A DNA stretch of 64,000 nt from Bacillota bacterium (GCA_023392535.1 JAEVYY010000003.1:1-64000); one strand, 5' to 3'. Shown: positions 36,855 through 45,969, counted from the first letter of the stretch. Notes: a model not told the origin generated them from the sequence alone. Numbers and translations: made by a program.

Positions 36855-36880
36855 AAATGATAAAAGAGCTATAAAAAGCG

Positions 36881-36927
36881 GAGCTACACAAGGCAGATGA
36901 TTACATCTGCCCTGTAAAGCTCTGTTT
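36881..36927 (+). terminator. Terminator of the polyol transporter operon
   Basis: An inner stem GGCAGATG / CATCTGCC with loop ATTA lies within an outer GAGCT / AGCTC pairing, followed by TGTTTTAT. Confidence 0.8.
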
Positions 36928-37005
36928 TATATTGGAAAGAAATATGGTACAATAAAAAATCAGAACATATTATGGTAAAGATTAGGTGAGTGAGGGGAGA
37001 AAGAA

Positions 37006-37626
37006 ATGTCGGAAGTGAAAAAAATAGATAAGGATACGTATGCAAGACGTGCGCATTTTCAATATTTTAAAGATATGGAATATCCTTATGTTGGAGTAAC
37101 CGTCAAGGTGGATATTACAGAATTTTTAAACAGAATAAAAGAAAAAGACCAGCCCTTCTTCTTGACATTCCTTTATCATATTGCAAATGCAGCCAATGCA
37201 GTACCGGAATTAAGACAGAGAATTCGAAAGGATGAAATTTTGGAATATTCATGGTGCAAGACATCTCATACAGTCGCTCTGGAAAACGGTACCTATTCTT
37301 ATTGTTGTTTGGACAGCCGGATGCAACTGGATGAATTTCTGCCATATGCAATAGAGGAACAAGAGAAATCAAAACGTATTGGGACAATAGAAGAGCAAGA
37401 GCCGTTATCTTTACTGTTTCTATCGTCTACACCGTGGTTTTCTTATACTTCTTTGGTACAACCAGTCCCACGTCCGGCAGATAGTAATCCCAGAATTACT
37501 TGGGGAAAATATTTCAAAGAGAATGATAAAATAATGATTCCGCTATCCATTCTTTGCCATCATGCGTTGGTGGATGGACTTCATATAGCGAAGTTTTATG
37601 AAGAAATAGAGGGAAAGATGTCATAA
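37006..37626 (+). CDS. Chloramphenicol acetyltransferase-like protein
   Basis: The 206-residue protein has the CAT fold and keeps the catalytic motif HHALVDGLH (His near residue 186) and the N-terminal HFQYFKDMEYPY. It is close to the usual CatA length (about 215). Many such chromosomal homologues do not confer chloramphenicol resistance, so the acyl acceptor is unknown. It is followed at 10 bases by the DUF4422 gene. Confidence 0.85.
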   Translation: MSEVKKIDKDTYARRAHFQYFKDMEYPYVGVTVKVDITEFLNRIKEKDQPFFLTFLYHIANAANAVPELRQRIRKDEILEYSWCKTSHTVALENGTYSYCCLDSRMQLDEFLPYAIEEQEKSKRIGTIEEQEPLSLLFLSSTPWFSYTSLVQPVPRPADSNPRITWGKYFKENDKIMIPLSILCHHALVDGLHIAKFYEEIEGKMS

Positions 37627-37635
37627 GGAGAGACG

Positions 37636-38793
37636 ATGTCAATAAAAATATTTACAATGGCACATAAGAAGTTTGATCCGCCGAAAGATCCTATGTATAT
37701 ACCATTGCAGGTAGGAAGAGCAACTGGTATAGACCTTGGATATTTAGGGGACGATACGGGGGATCATATATCGGATTTAAATTGCTATTTTAGTGAGTTA
37801 ACAGGAGTTTATTGGATATGGAAAAATTATAAGGAGTGCGCCTATGTAGGTGTCTGTCACTATAGGCGTTATCTTGTTAATGAGGATAACAGAACGTTTA
37901 CGGAAGCGGAATATCTGGATATTCTGAAAAAATACGATATCATTACCACGAAACGCCTGAAGTTAAATTGTGATTATTATGACGGATATGCAGCCAATCA
38001 TCAGATAAAAGATCTGATAGCGACCGGTGAAGTAATTAGGGAAAAATATCCGGAGTATTATGAAGTATATGATAAGACAGTTCATTCAAATGAAACTTAC
38101 TTCGGGAATATCTGCGTGACATCAAAAGTGCTTTTTGATGAATATGCCTCATGGCTCTTTTCTATTTTCTTTGAAGTGCAAAAGAGAATTAATATAGATT
38201 CCTATGATGATTATCATAAAAGAGTATTTGGATTTATCTCAGAAATTCTATTACTGGTATGGGTAAAGGCAAAGGGATTACGGCCCTACGAATGTAAAGT
38301 GGGAATGATTTGTGAAAAGATTGAAACAATAGAGATGAAGCATGTACTTGCCAGCTATTTTGAGAAAAAGGACATACAGGGAGCCAAACATTATTTTAGC
38401 GAATCTCTTAAGAAAAGACCGGATGTGTTGATGGAAGCTTCGGACATAAATGGAGAGCTCAAATTGGCAATGCAGGTGATCGCAACCAGTGATATGGAGT
38501 ATGCGGATAAAAAAACGAGTATATTGGATGAGAGTAATGAATTTCATGCATTAATCTTGCATACTAGAAGATTGAATGATATTGTAGAACGTTATAAATT
38601 CAAAAAGTCGTGCAAGGAAGATGCTGTTTATTTGGTGGAGCATAAGGTATCTTCACAAGCCATTAAGATAGCTGCGATGTTACTATGTAAAAATGATCAG
38701 GATATCAAAGATACACTGAGCCATATAGCACAAGATATGGAAATAGTCGGAAGAACGGATAAAGCGGAAGAATTATTAAGGACTTGTTCATAA
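37636..38793 (+). CDS. DUF4422-domain glycosyltransferase-like protein
   Basis: The N-terminal 230 residues match DUF4422 (IKIFTMAHKKFDPP, YSELTGVYWIWKN-like, GVCHYRRYL with the conserved HYRR at about 75-78), found in capsule and cell-wall polysaccharide glycosyltransferases. The C-terminal 150 residues are helical, without recognised domain, and could be a TPR-like scaffold. AAGGAGAG precedes the ATG. Neighbouring nucleotidyltransferase and galE fit a cell-surface sugar role. Confidence 0.8.
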   Translation: MSIKIFTMAHKKFDPPKDPMYIPLQVGRATGIDLGYLGDDTGDHISDLNCYFSELTGVYWIWKNYKECAYVGVCHYRRYLVNEDNRTFTEAEYLDILKKYDIITTKRLKLNCDYYDGYAANHQIKDLIATGEVIREKYPEYYEVYDKTVHSNETYFGNICVTSKVLFDEYASWLFSIFFEVQKRINIDSYDDYHKRVFGFISEILLLVWVKAKGLRPYECKVGMICEKIETIEMKHVLASYFEKKDIQGAKHYFSESLKKRPDVLMEASDINGELKLAMQVIATSDMEYADKKTSILDESNEFHALILHTRRLNDIVERYKFKKSCKEDAVYLVEHKVSSQAIKIAAMLLCKNDQDIKDTLSHIAQDMEIVGRTDKAEELLRTCS

Positions 38794-38958
38794 TAAAGAA
38801 AGAATGGGAATACGGAAAAAGGACAAATAGCATTGCGTTTTATTAATATAGCTCTTATAATAAAAAGGATGCCAAACTAACAAAAAGAATGGTGAAACTA
38901 ACATGAAACAATTGTTTTCACCTAATATAATAGGTAAACTAAACCAGGAGGGAAAAAA

Positions 38959-39873
38959 GTGAAAAAACCAGTATTAGTAATATTAGCAGCCGGAATGGGA
39001 AGTCGATATGGAGGACTTAAGCAAATTGATCCCGTGGATGAGCAGGGCAACAAAATCATAGATTTTTCGATTTATGATGCGATGAGAGCTGGCTTCCAAA
39101 AGGTTATCTTCATTATTAAAAAAGAAAATGAGCAGGATTTTAGGACTTGCATCGGGGATGCAGTGAGTAAATATATGGAAGTTGAGTATGTGTACCAGGA
39201 TCTTGCCAAAGTACCAGATGATTTCACAATTCCAGAGGGAAGAGTAAAGCCATGGGGAACGGCACATGCAATTCTCTGTTGTAAAGATGCTATTAAGGAG
39301 CCATTTGCGGTGATCAATGCAGATGACTATTATGGAAAAAGTGCTTTCCAGACATTATTTGATTTCTTGACCACCCACCAGGATGATGACAAATATCGTT
39401 ATGCAATGGTAGGATATGAACTAGGCAACACTTTGACTGAAAACGGATCTGTTGCAAGGGGATGCTGTGTAACGGATAATGACGGGTATCTTGTCACAAT
39501 CGCTGAGAGAACCCAGATTGAGAAAAGGGGAGACGGTGCTGTTTATACAGAGGATGGAACGAATTTCATACCAATTGAACTGAATACGCCTGTTTCCATG
39601 AATATGTGGGGATTTACACCAAGTATATTGGGCGAGTTGGAATTAGCTGTAAACAGATTCTTTCGAACAGAAGTTGATAAAAATCCTTTAAAATCAGAAT
39701 GCTTTTTACCGATTGAAGTAGATAAACTTCTAAAAGAAGAGAAGGCTACTGTTAAAGTTCTGTCTTCCAAAGATAAATGGTTTGGTGTTACTTATAAAGA
39801 AGACAAACCCTTTGTAGTTGAATCTGTGAAGAAATTAAAGGCAGAAGGGGTTTATCCGGAAAAGCTCTGGTAA
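38959..39873 (+). CDS. Sugar-phosphate nucleotidyltransferase-like protein
   Basis: This 304-residue protein starts with the nucleotidyltransferase fingerprint LVILAAGMGSRYGGLKQ (about 6-22) and NADDYYG. It probably makes or handles a nucleotide sugar, but the specificity cannot be read. GTG 38959 has AGGAGGG upstream. It is 60 bases before galE, with which it is probably co-transcribed. Confidence 0.85.
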   Translation: MKKPVLVILAAGMGSRYGGLKQIDPVDEQGNKIIDFSIYDAMRAGFQKVIFIIKKENEQDFRTCIGDAVSKYMEVEYVYQDLAKVPDDFTIPEGRVKPWGTAHAILCCKDAIKEPFAVINADDYYGKSAFQTLFDFLTTHQDDDKYRYAMVGYELGNTLTENGSVARGCCVTDNDGYLVTIAERTQIEKRGDGAVYTEDGTNFIPIELNTPVSMNMWGFTPSILGELELAVNRFFRTEVDKNPLKSECFLPIEVDKLLKEEKATVKVLSSKDKWFGVTYKEDKPFVVESVKKLKAEGVYPEKLW

Positions 39874-39932
39874 GAGCTCGGATTTTGGGTTTAAACTTTC
39901 GACAATCGGCATAGTTCAAAGGAGGAAACAGA

Positions 39933-40949
39933 ATGGCAATTTTAGTAGCAGGGGGCGCTGGATATATCGGAAGCCATACCGTAGTAGAATTACAGAATGC
40001 AGGATTTGAGGTGGTGGTCGTTGATAATCTTTCTAATTCATCCATGACTTCACTTAAGAGAGTGGAAGCAATAACAGGAAAAAAAGTGAAATTCTATAAA
40101 GTGGATTTACTGGATAGAGATGCATTGGAAGAAGTTTTTGAAAAGGAGTCTATTGATTCTTGCATAAATTTTGCAGGGCTCAAAGCAGTCGGTGAGTCTG
40201 TCGCAAAACCATGGGAGTATTACTACAATAATATATCTGGTACCTTGATTTTAGTAGATGTCATGAGAAAATTTGGTGTTAAGAATATTATTTTTTCATC
40301 GTCAGCGACGGTATATGGAAATCCGGCTTTTATTCCAATTACGGAAGAATGTCCAAAGGGTGAGATCACCAACCCATATGGTCATACGAAGAGTATGTTA
40401 GAGCAGATCCTAATTGATATTCAAAAGGCAGATCCAGAATGGAATGTTATATTACTACGATACTTTAATCCAATCGGTGCGCATAAGAGTGGTACGATTG
40501 GAGAAAATCCGAATGGAATTCCTAATAACCTGATGCCATATATAACACAGGTCGCAGTCGGTAAGCTGAAAAGCCTGGGTGTATTTGGAGATGATTATGA
40601 AACGCCGGATGGTACGGGAGTGAGAGACTATATTCATGTAGTAGATCTTGCAATGGGTCATGTCAAAGCATTGGCAAAAATAAAAGATAAATGTGGTTTA
40701 AAGATATACAATCTGGGTACAGGCCATGGCTATAGTGTACTAGATATGATTAAGAATTTTGAGGAGGCATCTGGCACTCGTATTTCATATGAGATAAAAC
40801 CAAGACGTGCGGGTGATATTGCTATTTGCTATTCCGATGCCGAAAAAGCTAAAAATGAATTGGGCTGGGTTGCAGAAAGAGGAATTAGAGAGATGTGTGA
40901 AGATTCCTGGAGATGGCAGTCTAACAATCCAAATGGATATGAGGATTAA
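39933..40949 (+). CDS. galE: UDP-glucose 4-epimerase
   Basis: This 338-residue SDR enzyme interconverts UDP-glucose and UDP-galactose. The NAD-binding motif GGAGYIGSH is at about 7-15, SSSATVYGNP gives the catalytic Ser region and YGHTKSMLE contains the YxxxK pair. AAAGGAGG precedes the ATG, and a strong terminator follows. Confidence 0.96.
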   Translation: MAILVAGGAGYIGSHTVVELQNAGFEVVVVDNLSNSSMTSLKRVEAITGKKVKFYKVDLLDRDALEEVFEKESIDSCINFAGLKAVGESVAKPWEYYYNNISGTLILVDVMRKFGVKNIIFSSSATVYGNPAFIPITEECPKGEITNPYGHTKSMLEQILIDIQKADPEWNVILLRYFNPIGAHKSGTIGENPNGIPNNLMPYITQVAVGKLKSLGVFGDDYETPDGTGVRDYIHVVDLAMGHVKALAKIKDKCGLKIYNLGTGHGYSVLDMIKNFEEASGTRISYEIKPRRAGDIAICYSDAEKAKNELGWVAERGIREMCEDSWRWQSNNPNGYED

Positions 40950-40965
40950 TCTGTATAGAAATTAC

Positions 40966-41011
40966 AAAGGATGGTATGCGGGAAGAAGTGAGCGCATACC
41001 ATCCTTTTCTA
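40966..41011. terminator. Bidirectional terminator between galE and hemolysin III gene
   Basis: A perfect 15-bp stem AAAGGATGGTATGCG / CGCATACCATCCTTT with a 12-base loop and T-rich 3' side separates two convergent genes. Confidence 0.88.
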
Positions 41012-41018
41012 TGTTGTG

Positions 41019-41675
41019 CTACATTGTAATTACGTATTGGTACATAAAGATGAAGTGACAGATACTGCCTCCCATTACAAATAAATGGAATACTTCATGA
41101 GAACCAAAGTTTACATGTTTTGAGTTGAAGAGAGGAAGCTTCAGTGCATAGATGATGCCACCAATTGTATAAATGATACCACCAGCTAACAACCAGATAA
41201 AAGCAGGACGTGATAATGTGTGAAACAGTCGTCCGAATACAAAGACACACACCCATCCCATGGCGATATAAATAATAGAAGAAAACCATTTGGGGCAAGT
41301 GATCCAAAAGGCTTTGATCGTCATGCCGGTAATCGCGATTCCCCACACAATAGCAAGCATCGTATATCCTAAATTGCCTCCCAAAACAACCATACAAACA
41401 GGTGTATAGGAACCAGCGATCAGTATGAAAATCATCATATGATCTATTTTACGAAAAATTTTTAGTATCTTACCAGAAACATTAACGCTATGATACATTG
41501 CACTTGCTCCGTATAATAAAATCATACTAAGTATAAAAACCGTCATGGCAACAATGGTCACATGGTTCATTGTACTCGCAGCTTTTACCAGCAATGGTGT
41601 AGAAGCGATTAAAGCAAGCATCATACCAATAAAATGAGTAATCGCGCTACCTGGTTCCCGAATTGTTATTTGCAT
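41019..41675 (-). CDS. Hemolysin III-family membrane protein
   Basis: The 218-residue membrane protein has seven helices and the HlyIII/PAQR motifs: GSAITHFIGMMLAL, ASAMYHSVN and a C-terminal HEVFHLFVMGGSICHF with the metal-type histidines. The ATG at 41675 has AAGGAGGAG upstream. A longer reading to 41711 is not needed. Members of this family are widespread and rarely shown to be haemolytic. Confidence 0.9.
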   Translation of the reverse strand: MQITIREPGSAITHFIGMMLALIASTPLLVKAASTMNHVTIVAMTVFILSMILLYGASAMYHSVNVSGKILKIFRKIDHMMIFILIAGSYTPVCMVVLGGNLGYTMLAIVWGIAITGMTIKAFWITCPKWFSSIIYIAMGWVCVFVFGRLFHTLSRPAFIWLLAGGIIYTIGGIIYALKLPLFNSKHVNFGSHEVFHLFVMGGSICHFIFMYQYVITM

Positions 41676-41833
41676 AAGTGACTCCTCCTTAACATAATGA
41701 AATTGCATCATGTAGAAAACAATAATGCAACATGTAGTATTGTAAACTATATGTTAATTATACTACTATTTATTATGAATGGTGTCAATTGTTTTTATGC
41801 ATTATTTAATTGGAATTTTATATCGACCCAATA

Positions 41834-41872
41834 TAAAAAAAGCCATTGAAGCTTTAATCCTCTTCAATGACT
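41834..41872 (-). terminator. Terminator overlapping the stop of the 88-residue gene
   Basis: On the minus strand, GTCATTGAAG / CTTCAATGGC (one G-U) has the TAA stop in its loop and a following run of Ts. Confidence 0.75.
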
Positions 41873-42120
41873 TGTATTTCCAAATAATCAAAATCAATTT
41901 CTTCAACAAAATTATCTTTTGTAAAACGGGTTTTACTATGCTGTTTGAACTCACGGATCGTAGCATCAAGCCATATAGGTTTGCTAAGATCAAATTCATA
42001 GCAGATGGATTCGAGTGCATGAAAGATCTTGTGTGTTCTGGAGTCGTCATTATCATTGCATATTACAATATCCTTTATTAAATGATTATCTTTAAATTCT
42101 TTTGCCCATAATCGAAACAT
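41854..42120 (-). CDS. Conserved small protein, function unknown
   Basis: The 88-residue protein has no known domain. It contains KDIVICNDNDDSRTHKIFHALESICYEFDLS and ends YLEIQVIEED; I believe close relatives occur widely in Lachnospiraceae. It is mostly hydrophilic and soluble. The gene stands alone, with its stop codon in a terminator hairpin, which supports it being a real transcription unit. AGAAGGG precedes the ATG at a longer than usual distance. Confidence 0.6.
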   Translation of the reverse strand: MFRLWAKEFKDNHLIKDIVICNDNDDSRTHKIFHALESICYEFDLSKPIWLDATIREFKQHSKTRFTKDNFVEEIDFDYLEIQVIEED

Positions 42121-42435
42121 TAATATGATAGTCCCTTCTTCTATTTTTTACTGGTATTCCTTAACGTGTTACTTCCTTTATTAATATTCACATCCTATAT
42201 TTCTGTACATAATGTACTATAGATAGAAAAAAGAATCAAGAAAAACAAAAATATGAAAGTATATTTTTCGATTTATTATTTTAATAATTTTGTGAAATAT
42301 TTATTAAAAATAGAACGTAAATTGTACATTTTTTGATAAATATGTTATACTACATAAAGATAAAACAGAGTCTGTGAGAATTTTAATATTGTTTTATTGA
42401 TGCATGCACTGAAAGGAATAAGGCGACAGGAAATT
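42121..42435. other. AT-rich intergenic region with the alarmone synthetase promoter
   Basis: The stretch is AT-rich and contains a promoter at 42322-42351. Apart from that, no ORF, RNA structure or repeat is evident. Confidence 0.5.
42322..42351 (+). promoter_or_regulatory. Promoter of small alarmone synthetase gene
   Basis: TTGTAC (42322-42327) and TATACT (42346-42351) are separated by 18 bases, about 85 bases before the ATG. Confidence 0.6.
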
Positions 42436-43077
42436 ATGGAATTTGAACCAAGACAAGGTACGGAAGTGGATAGCTGGAAGGAAGTTACATTAATATATAA
42501 TTCAGCTCTGAAGGAGATAGGAACAAAATTAGAGATACTAAACGACGAATTTCAACATGTACATAGATATAATCCGATTGAACATATCAAATCACGATTA
42601 AAGACGCCAGAAAGTATTGTAAAAAAATTAAAAAAAAATGGATACGAATCTACCATTTCTAACATGGTTAAATATATCAATGATATCGCAGGGATTCGTG
42701 TCATCTGTTCTTTTACATCTGACATTTATAGAATAGCGGAGATGATTGCCAAGCAAGATGACATTAAAGTCATTTCCATTAAAGATTATATTGAGAATCC
42801 AAAACAGAGTGGTTATAAGAGCTACCACATGCTAGTGACGGTACCGATCTTTTTATCGGATCGTATCGTAGACGCAAAAGTGGAGGTGCAGATCAGAACG
42901 GTTGCAATGGATTTTTGGGCAAGCCTCGAACATAAGATTCACTATAAATTCGAAGGAAATGCCCCGGAAGAAATTAAGGAAGAGCTGATTGAATGTGCAA
43001 AAATGGTATCCGAATTAGATGCCAGGATGCTTTCCCTTAACGAAAGAATAAAAAGTATTGCAGATAATGATAACTGA
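42436..43077 (+). CDS. relQ: Small alarmone synthetase (GTP pyrophosphokinase)
   Basis: This 213-residue single-domain RelA/SpoT synthetase is in the RelQ/YjbM size class. The synthetase core has SNMVKYINDIAGIRVICSF, QSGYKSYHMLV (substrate-binding) and EVQIRTVAMDFWASLEHKIHYK. It makes (p)ppGpp from GTP or GDP and ATP, without the hydrolase or TGS domains. ATG 42436 gives the family's normal length. The TTG at 42397 is an alternative. Confidence 0.92.
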   Translation: MEFEPRQGTEVDSWKEVTLIYNSALKEIGTKLEILNDEFQHVHRYNPIEHIKSRLKTPESIVKKLKKNGYESTISNMVKYINDIAGIRVICSFTSDIYRIAEMIAKQDDIKVISIKDYIENPKQSGYKSYHMLVTVPIFLSDRIVDAKVEVQIRTVAMDFWASLEHKIHYKFEGNAPEEIKEELIECAKMVSELDARMLSLNERIKSIADNDN

Positions 43078-43109
43078 CCGTATCAATTTGTATGTTAGAA
43101 ATTAAAAAA

Positions 43110-43148
43110 AAGACCGTAACACTGAAAACAGTGATACGGTCTTTTGTC
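43110..43148. terminator. Bidirectional terminator after relQ
   Basis: A 15-bp stem AAGACCGTAACACTG / CAGTGATACGGTCTT with one mismatch, loop AAAA and flanking A and T runs. It serves relQ and the lipoprotein gene on the other strand. Confidence 0.85.
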
Positions 43149-43155
43149 TTATTAA

Positions 43156-43431
43156 TTATTCAGCAACAGTAGTAGCTTCTTCTGTAGTAGCTTCTGCTGT
43201 AGTAGCTTCTTCAGTAGTAGCTTCTTCTGTAGTAGCTTCTTCTGTAGTAGCTTCTTCTGTAGTGATTTCAGTAGTAGCTTCTTCTGTAGTAGCTTCTTCT
43301 GTAGTAGCAACTTCTTCAGTAACTACTGCTTCTGTAGTAGCAACTTCTTCTGTTGTTTTAGCACCACATCCAACTAATAACATTGCACATGTTGCAACTG
43401 ATAACATCATCATTACTAAATTTTTTTTCAT
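43156..43431 (-). CDS. Repetitive Thr/Glu lipoprotein with tandem pentapeptide repeats
   Basis: The 91-residue protein has a signal peptide with lipobox LVGC (Cys 22) and a mature part made almost wholly of EATTE/TEEVA repeats, encoded by a 15-bp tandem unit (reverse complement of GTAGTAGCTTCTTCT). About ten units are present. The acidic, Thr-rich mature part is probably extended and disordered, as in a spacer or cell-wall-exposed lipoprotein. Repeat number can be expected to vary between strains. AAGGAGG precedes the ATG. Confidence 0.75.
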   Translation of the reverse strand: MKKNLVMMMLSVATCAMLLVGCGAKTTEEVATTEAVVTEEVATTEEATTEEATTEITTEEATTEEATTEEATTEEATTAEATTEEATTVAE

Positions 43432-44044
43432 ATTTTTTTCCTCCTTGGGATATTCCCATATCAGCTATATTTTAATTTTGTTATGTTCTGCTGACAAGAA
43501 CTAATCTTAAAGCATAATTGTGTATAAAGTGTGAACAAAATATGAAGAATAAATTAATATTGTAAACAAAAAATATGCACAAAGGGTAAAAAGAGAATAA
43601 AATAGGAACAGATAAACAAGTGAAATAAGAGAGAAAAGCCAGTATAGATGAGGAGTGCCCAGATACCTTACGGTACCTGAGCTATTATGAAAAAATTTAT
43701 CTATATCTTAAAATTACATCTGATTAACATGTTTCTTGTTTGATGTGGTTTTAGTATAGCAATTAATTATGAATAAATTATGAACACGATGTAAAGATAT
43801 CGTGAATTATTACAAAATGCGAATAGTGTTAAAATTAAAATCATACATATTGCACAAAATTAGGGCGAGTAACAGGTATGGAATACAGAAAGAAAGTATG
43901 CTTGTTGTAAATAAATAAGAAAAATGATAAACTATCCATAATTACATGACAGACAATTATATTACAGAGGATATAAAGATACTGGTAAATTGAAATCGAT
44001 AGATGAAAAGGAAGCGGTATGCGAGTATGTTTGGAGGAAAAATC
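43432..44044. other. Long AT-rich noncoding region
   Basis: More than 600 bases hold no convincing ORF. A hairpin (43657-43682: 11-bp stem with G-U pairs, loop TTAC) stands out, but has no T run and is not a terminator. The region may hold promoters or an unrecognised small RNA. Confidence 0.5.
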
Positions 44045-44614
44045 ATGGATAACTTTATGGATAAGTTGGCACAGAAGTGGAATGCGAATGAACTGATCAA
44101 GGCCAATTCAGCAGCTGAAGCAATGGAGCTTAGAAGATTACAGGAGCAGGTGGGGGAATACGAAGAGATTTTACAGGAGATGAGAAAGTTAAATCTGAAA
44201 AATGCAGAGTTAACAGAAAGCACAAGGGAATTGGTGAATCATGGTGTAGGGCAAATTAAAAAAATAGTGACTGAAACAAAAAGAGACAATAATATAGAAG
44301 AAACACTTTCTATAATAGAAGAAAAATTACAACAGTTAGAGACATTCTTAAGTAATGGGAATGAGCAAGGTGGAATGGTGGATGACATCACTACAAAGAT
44401 GGAAGACTTCGTTCATAAAGAAAATGTAAAAGTTTATCGTAATGTGCAGGCAGTCGTTGTGGACAATCTGAAACTACAAACAGAAGAATTAAAGTTGGGT
44501 AATGATAGCACTTTAAAAAAAGTAAAAGGTCTGGCAATCTTATTATTTGCAACCTTATTATTAGTAATTGGAAATATGGCTATTGATGTCATGCAGATAC
44601 TTAATATTTTCTAG
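44045..44614 (+). CDS. Coiled-coil protein with C-terminal membrane anchor, function unknown
   Basis: The 189-residue protein has a long predicted coiled coil (about 20-120: AEAMELRRLQEQVGEYEEILQEMRKL and following), a basic region and a single C-terminal helix (about 163-183: GLAILLFATLLLVIGNMAIDV). GGAGG precedes ATG 44045. The layout suggests a membrane-anchored scaffold, perhaps in cell division or envelope organisation, but there is no family evidence. Confidence 0.6.
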   Translation: MDNFMDKLAQKWNANELIKANSAAEAMELRRLQEQVGEYEEILQEMRKLNLKNAELTESTRELVNHGVGQIKKIVTETKRDNNIEETLSIIEEKLQQLETFLSNGNEQGGMVDDITTKMEDFVHKENVKVYRNVQAVVVDNLKLQTEELKLGNDSTLKKVKGLAILLFATLLLVIGNMAIDVMQILNIF

Positions 44615-44628
44615 TTGGAGGATTTAAC

Positions 44629-45225
44629 TTGGCAAAACAAACGTGGAAACCTGGAAACATGCTGTATCCTGTTCCGGCAGTTATGGTTAGTTGCGGACGG
44701 GAGAATGAAAAACCAAATATTATTACAGTGGCCTGGGCGGGGACCATATGCTCTACTCCTGCTATGGTATCAATATCCATCAGACCCACACGCTACTCTT
44801 ATCAGATCATTAAGGAAACTGGTGAATTTGTGATGAATCTTGTCACTAAGAAGCTTACATTTGCAGCTGACTATTGTGGTGTGAAATCAGGCAGGGAGAT
44901 TGATAAGTATCATGAAATGAAACTGACGGTATCAGAATCAAAAGTGATAAGGGCTCCGGGGATTGAAGAAAGCCCGGTTAATATTGAGTGCAGGGTAATT
45001 GAAATCAAACCTCTTGGTACCCATGATATGTTCATAGCAGAAGTCGTGAGTGTAAATGTTGATGATCAATATATGGATGAAAAGAACAAGTTTAATTTAA
45101 ACAGTACTGGGTTAATAGCCTATTCTCATGGAGAGTATTATGAACTTGGTAAGAGCATAGGAAAATTTGGGTATTCAGTGAAAAAGAAGCCCGTTAGAAA
45201 TAAAAAGAAAAAAGTACTTCAATAA
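44629..45225 (+). CDS. Flavin reductase-family protein
   Basis: This 198-residue split-barrel FMN protein contains PGNMLYPVPAVMVSCG and VAWAGTICSTPAMVSISIRPTRYSYQIIKETGEF. It belongs to the flavin reductase/DIM6-NTAB group and probably reduces FMN with NAD(P)H or uses it as cofactor. TTG 44629 has TGGAGGA at a suitable distance. The C-terminus is very basic (KKKPVRNKKKK). Confidence 0.85.
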   Translation: MAKQTWKPGNMLYPVPAVMVSCGRENEKPNIITVAWAGTICSTPAMVSISIRPTRYSYQIIKETGEFVMNLVTKKLTFAADYCGVKSGREIDKYHEMKLTVSESKVIRAPGIEESPVNIECRVIEIKPLGTHDMFIAEVVSVNVDDQYMDEKNKFNLNSTGLIAYSHGEYYELGKSIGKFGYSVKKKPVRNKKKKVLQ

Positions 45226-45257
45226 AAAGTTACAATATGAGATAGGTTCGGAATTAC

Positions 45258-45286
45258 TTGACGAAAGGTCAATTTCACAGTATGAT
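45258..45286 (+). promoter_or_regulatory. Promoter of the XRE-cupin regulator gene
   Basis: TTGACG (45258-45263) and TATGAT (45281-45286) are separated by 17 bases. A strong terminator follows within about 60 bases, between this promoter and the gene. Confidence 0.6.
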
Positions 45287-45317
45287 ATAGGAAATGAATG
45301 AATCGTTACGACGAGGT

Positions 45318-45346
45318 AGCATCAAGCGACAGCTTGGTGCTTTTTT
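45318..45346 (+). terminator. Leader terminator/attenuator before XRE-cupin gene
   Basis: A 10-bp stem AGCATCAAGC / GCTTGGTGCT (one G-U), loop GACA, then TTTTTC. It lies between the promoter at 45258 and the gene at 45403. Confidence 0.75.
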
Positions 45347-45402
45347 CGTTCTATAGGAGTTACCGTATTTATTGCAATTTGTTAAAGAGGGGGATGATTT
45401 TA

Positions 45403-45969
45403 ATGAATCAATTGGATAAGAACATAGCATTAAATTTAAAACGTATCCGCAAATCGAAAAATTTAAGTTTGGATATGCTTGCGGAACGTACAGGTGTCAG
45501 TAAAAGTATGTTGGGGCAAATAGAAAGAGGTGAATCCAATCCTACCGTTGCTACAATCGCTAAAATTGTAGAAGGGATCAAGGTTCCTTTTGAAGAATTT
45601 CTTTATATGAAAGAGGATTCGGTTATGATTGTCGATTATAATACGCTCCCTATTTACAAAGAAAAAGAAAATAATTATAAGATAAAAATTATATTTCCAT
45701 ATGATAAATTACGAAAATTTGAGGTTTTTGAAGGGAGCTTTGAAGCAGGCGCTTCCTTAATAAGTGCTTCGCATGGTGAAAAATCAAGTGAATATGTGAC
45801 TGTCGTGAGTGGAGAACTTACGCTGCTTATAGGTAATAATAAATATAACGTAATAACCGGGCACGCGATCCGTTTTAACTCTGATCAAGAGCATATTTAT
45901 AGAAATGACAAAAACGAACCACTCATCATGAATATAGTATTGTCTTATGAAAATGCTAATGTTCTTTAG
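45403..45969 (+). CDS. XRE-family regulator with cupin sensor domain
   Basis: This 188-residue protein has an N-terminal HTH (NLKRIRKSKNLSLDMLAERTGVSKSMLGQIERGESNPT, about 9-47) and a C-terminal cupin (about 105-185, with GAHxxxSSEYVTVVSGELTLLIG-like pattern). This is the layout of regulators responding to small organic acids or amines. ATG 45403 is chosen because GAGGGGG lies just before it. An in-frame extension to 45298 would read through the hairpin and lacks a site. It overlaps the convergent dinB by 14 bases. Confidence 0.9.
   Translation: MNQLDKNIALNLKRIRKSKNLSLDMLAERTGVSKSMLGQIERGESNPTVATIAKIVEGIKVPFEEFLYMKEDSVMIVDYNTLPIYKEKENNYKIKIIFPYDKLRKFEVFEGSFEAGASLISASHGEKSSEYVTVVSGELTLLIGNNKYNVITGHAIRFNSDQEHIYRNDKNEPLIMNIVLSYENANVL

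Noticed and set aside
38903..38962. 19-codon ORF overlapping the start of the nucleotidyltransferase gene
   Set aside because: It has a poor ribosome binding site and no recognisable sequence features; it could be a leader peptide but there is not enough to list it as a gene.
43160..43350. Regularly spaced repeats resembling a CRISPR array
   Set aside because: The units are contiguous 15-bp coding repeats in a lipoprotein gene, with no spacers and no cas genes nearby.
45298..45402. Longer XRE-cupin reading frame from 45298
   Set aside because: It would translate through the leader hairpin and lacks a site, while ATG 45403 follows GAGGGGG.
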